Assembly: GCA_017616705.1 (NCBI GenBank) | Contig: JAFZXQ010000098.1 | Coordinates: 1-6,779 of the forward strand | DNA length: 6,779 nucleotides | Source of the DNA: Clostridia bacterium | Lineage (GTDB): Bacteria; Bacillota; Clostridia; Christensenellales; UBA1242 | Reading direction: 5' to 3' | In this document: in pieces, positions 5,254 to 6,779 of the stretch | How positions within the stretch are numbered: position 1 is the stretch's first letter | Layout: every line of letters begins with the position of its first letter | Position numbers and translations under genes: made by a program | Notes under the pieces: generated by a model | The model's database searches: none | Told to the model about the DNA's origin: nothing | What the model saw: the letters and a program-made list of their open reading frames with translations, nothing else

Positions 5254-6779
5254 TATAATCTCCAAATTTTTTAATAATTTTGCTATCAAGCAAGTCTTTC
5301 TTCTCAGATTTAATTAGGCTAATATTAAAGCCATTATTTTCGTCAATATTAATCAAATTAAGTTCGTTTAAAGCGTAAGTTATTAAAACAATCTCGCAAG
5401 CGTTTAAATTTGAAAAATGGCGCTTCATTTCATTAACATAACAAAATATTGAGTTATAATTTAGCCCCACTTCATTTTTAAATAAAGCAGAATAAACCAA
5501 AGCACATTTATCTTTAGTTCCATTAATTTTATAGTTATCAATTTTATTTAAAACTGATATGAAATCACCCTCATCCTTTTTTGTTTCAGCAAAAGCAGAA
5601 AGCAAAACAACTTTATCAAAACAACTAAACAATTCATCAAAATTTTCAATTCTTGATGATATTAATATTTCATTTTGAATGTTTTTTAGTGGCGTCGTTG
5701 TTATATTAAAACCATCAGTTTTAAATTCTCTTAATTTAATAACATCATCATTACTTTGAGCAATAATTAGCGATTTTTTGCCATTTTTAACGCTAAAATC
5801 ATCTTTATTTGCAGAATTTAAACCAGAAGGCTTATTTATTGATTTAACAAATAATATTGCCTTGCTTGCTAAAGCAAACTCATCATCATTAAGGCAAAAC
5901 AAATCTTTAGCAATTACTTTTTTAACAACGGCTTGCGCACTTTCTTTACCCTTAAAATAATTAAGGTCAAGGTCAAGGCTTATAATTTTTGATGCGTTAC
6001 TTGAAAGCAATGCTTGGTCATTTTTACCATAAAAATAAACAACGTTTGGATTCCCTTCAAAAACAAGTTTAAGGTGTTCATCTGACTTAGTTGAAAGGTT
6101 TTTAGTTAAAACAGAATTAGCAACTAACCCAAAATTTGGTTTAGGGTTATCGCACCCAAATGGAGCAAGCAAATTAACTTCATCAATAAATTTTTTACTT
6201 ATATCATTAGGCTTAATAAAAATATCAATTTTGTCAGATTGGTCTTCGTCAAATTTATAATCTTTTAAGTCGTCTTTAATTGCGCTAACAAATTTATCAT
6301 AAAGCTCTTCTTTTATTTCAAGACCAATCGCCATTTTATGACCGCCAAAGTGCAAACAAAGATCGCTATGTTTGCTAACAAGTTCATGAAGATTTAAGCC
6401 TAAACAACTTCTTCCGCTTGCTTTAAGAGTTCCCTCTTTTGTTTTAGCAAAAACAATTGCTGGCAAGTTATAGTCAGAAATGATTCTTGAAGCAATAATT
6501 CCTAAAACGCCTTGGTGATAATCGCCCTTAACGCAAAGAATTTTAGATTTATTTTTAATTTCTTTTTCAAGCGCTAAATCAACACTTTCTAACGCTTCAT
6601 TAATTTTATCAAGCCTAACTGCATTATCCGCTAAAATTTCGGCAAGCGCAGCACTAAAATCTTTTTCATCACATAGGTTAAAATAATTAAAAACTTTTTG
6701 GGCATTATCCATTCGTCCGCTTGCATTAATTTTAGGAACAATTTTAAGATAAACGTCAGAACTATTAACGCGCTCAAGC
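5246..6779 (-). CDS. recJ: Single-stranded-DNA-specific exonuclease RecJ, C-terminal part (5' end outside window)
   Basis: RecJ degrades single-stranded DNA 5' to 3' in recombination and repair. The frame is open to the window edge, giving 511 visible residues or slightly less, and the N-terminal DHH catalytic motifs lie outside. The ATG at 6710-6712 is internal: the 22 codons before it continue the family motif, with PKINASGRMDNA spanning it (usual PRINAAGRMG). Counting from that Met, the DHHA1 domain follows with GDYHQGVLGIIASR (63-76), ASGRS (98-102) and the FGGHKMAIGLEI signature (122-133). Next come APFGCDNPKPNF (183-194) and an OB-like stretch (about 200-265, HLKLVFEG). The last 180 or so residues form the weakly conserved C-terminal domain of Firmicutes RecJ, with a winged-helix-like end (IVLITYALNELNLI, KKDLLDS). 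It stops with TGA at 5246-5248, overlapping rel. Confidence 0.95.
   Translation of the reverse strand, partial: LERVNSSDVYLKIVPKINASGRMDNAQKVFNYFNLCDEKDFSAALAEILADNAVRLDKINEALESVDLALEKEIKNKSKILCVKGDYHQGVLGIIASRIISDYNLPAIVFAKTKEGTLKASGRSCLGLNLHELVSKHSDLCLHFGGHKMAIGLEIKEELYDKFVSAIKDDLKDYKFDEDQSDKIDIFIKPNDISKKFIDEVNLLAPFGCDNPKPNFGLVANSVLTKNLSTKSDEHLKLVFEGNPNVVYFYGKNDQALLSSNASKIISLDLDLNYFKGKESAQAVVKKVIAKDLFCLNDDEFALASKAILFVKSINKPSGLNSANKDDFSVKNGKKSLIIAQSNDDVIKLREFKTDGFNITTTPLKNIQNEILISSRIENFDELFSCFDKVVLLSAFAETKKDEGDFISVLNKIDNYKINGTKDKCALVYSALFKNEVGLNYNSIFCYVNEMKRHFSNLNACEIVLITYALNELNLINIDENNGFNISLIKSEKKDLLDSKIIKKFGDYND
5260..5265 (-). promoter_or_regulatory. rel ribosome binding site inside recJ (decides the start)
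   Basis: TTGGAG on the minus strand sits 6 nt before the ATG at 5251-5253 and within the last codons of recJ. The same frame is open further up to a TTG at 5287-5289, which would add 12 residues, but the Shine-Dalgarno site would then lie inside the gene. The ATG is preferred. Confidence 0.8.

Noticed and set aside
5254..5289. Longer rel frame starting at TTG (5287-5289)
   Set aside because: It would put the good TTGGAG ribosome site inside the gene; the ATG at 5251-5253 has correct spacing and gives an N-terminus that fits the family.
6710..6712. ATG as a recJ start
   Set aside because: It falls within the conserved motif (INASGRMDNA) and the frame remains open with RecJ-like sequence to the window edge, so it is an internal Met.

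Overview
The window is a stretch of AT-rich bacterial DNA in which all five genes lie on the minus strand, so transcription runs from high to low coordinates. Gene content, strong GGAG-type ribosome binding sites, a Rel-type stringent factor directly after recJ, and the rpsO-pnp pair suggest a low-GC Firmicutes-type bacterium (Clostridia or a relative, perhaps uncultured). TGA is used as a stop and TGG for Trp, so the code looks standard. No mobile element, phage gene, CRISPR array, tRNA or rRNA was seen. The lineage is an inference from gene types and style only.

Layout in order of transcription. (1) 6779-5246: 3' part of recJ (single-strand-specific 5'-3' exonuclease), cut by the window edge. 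(2) 5253-3142: a long RelA/SpoT homologue that overlaps the recJ stop by 8 nt and carries its own Shine-Dalgarno site, so the two are probably translationally coupled. Its (p)ppGpp synthetase half looks intact, but the hydrolase half has lost key catalytic residues. (3) 3141-3007: an extended -10 promoter followed by a leader of about 75 nt that can fold into a hairpin whose loop is complementary to the rpsO ribosome binding site. (4) 3006-2743: rpsO (ribosomal protein S15). (5) 2742-2693: a terminator-like hairpin whose T-run abuts the pnp ribosome binding site. (6) 2692-605: pnp (polynucleotide phosphorylase), ended by a clean intrinsic terminator at 599-572. (7) 523-496: a promoter with perfect consensus hexamers and a palindrome in its spacer, driving a partial gene for an ankyrin-repeat-like protein (475-1) that leaves the window.

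Working together: recJ and rel form a DNA-repair/stringent-response pair; rpsO and pnp form the classical ribosome/RNA-decay pair, apparently with attenuation between them and possible S15 feedback at the leader. The points most worth a second look are the Rel protein with an eroded hydrolase site but a bifunctional-type RxKD synthetase motif, the rpsO leader with a possible loop-SD pseudoknot, the rpsO/pnp attenuator, and the palindrome inside the perfect promoter of the ankyrin-like gene. I did not find a clear novel multi-gene system; most of the window is core housekeeping.
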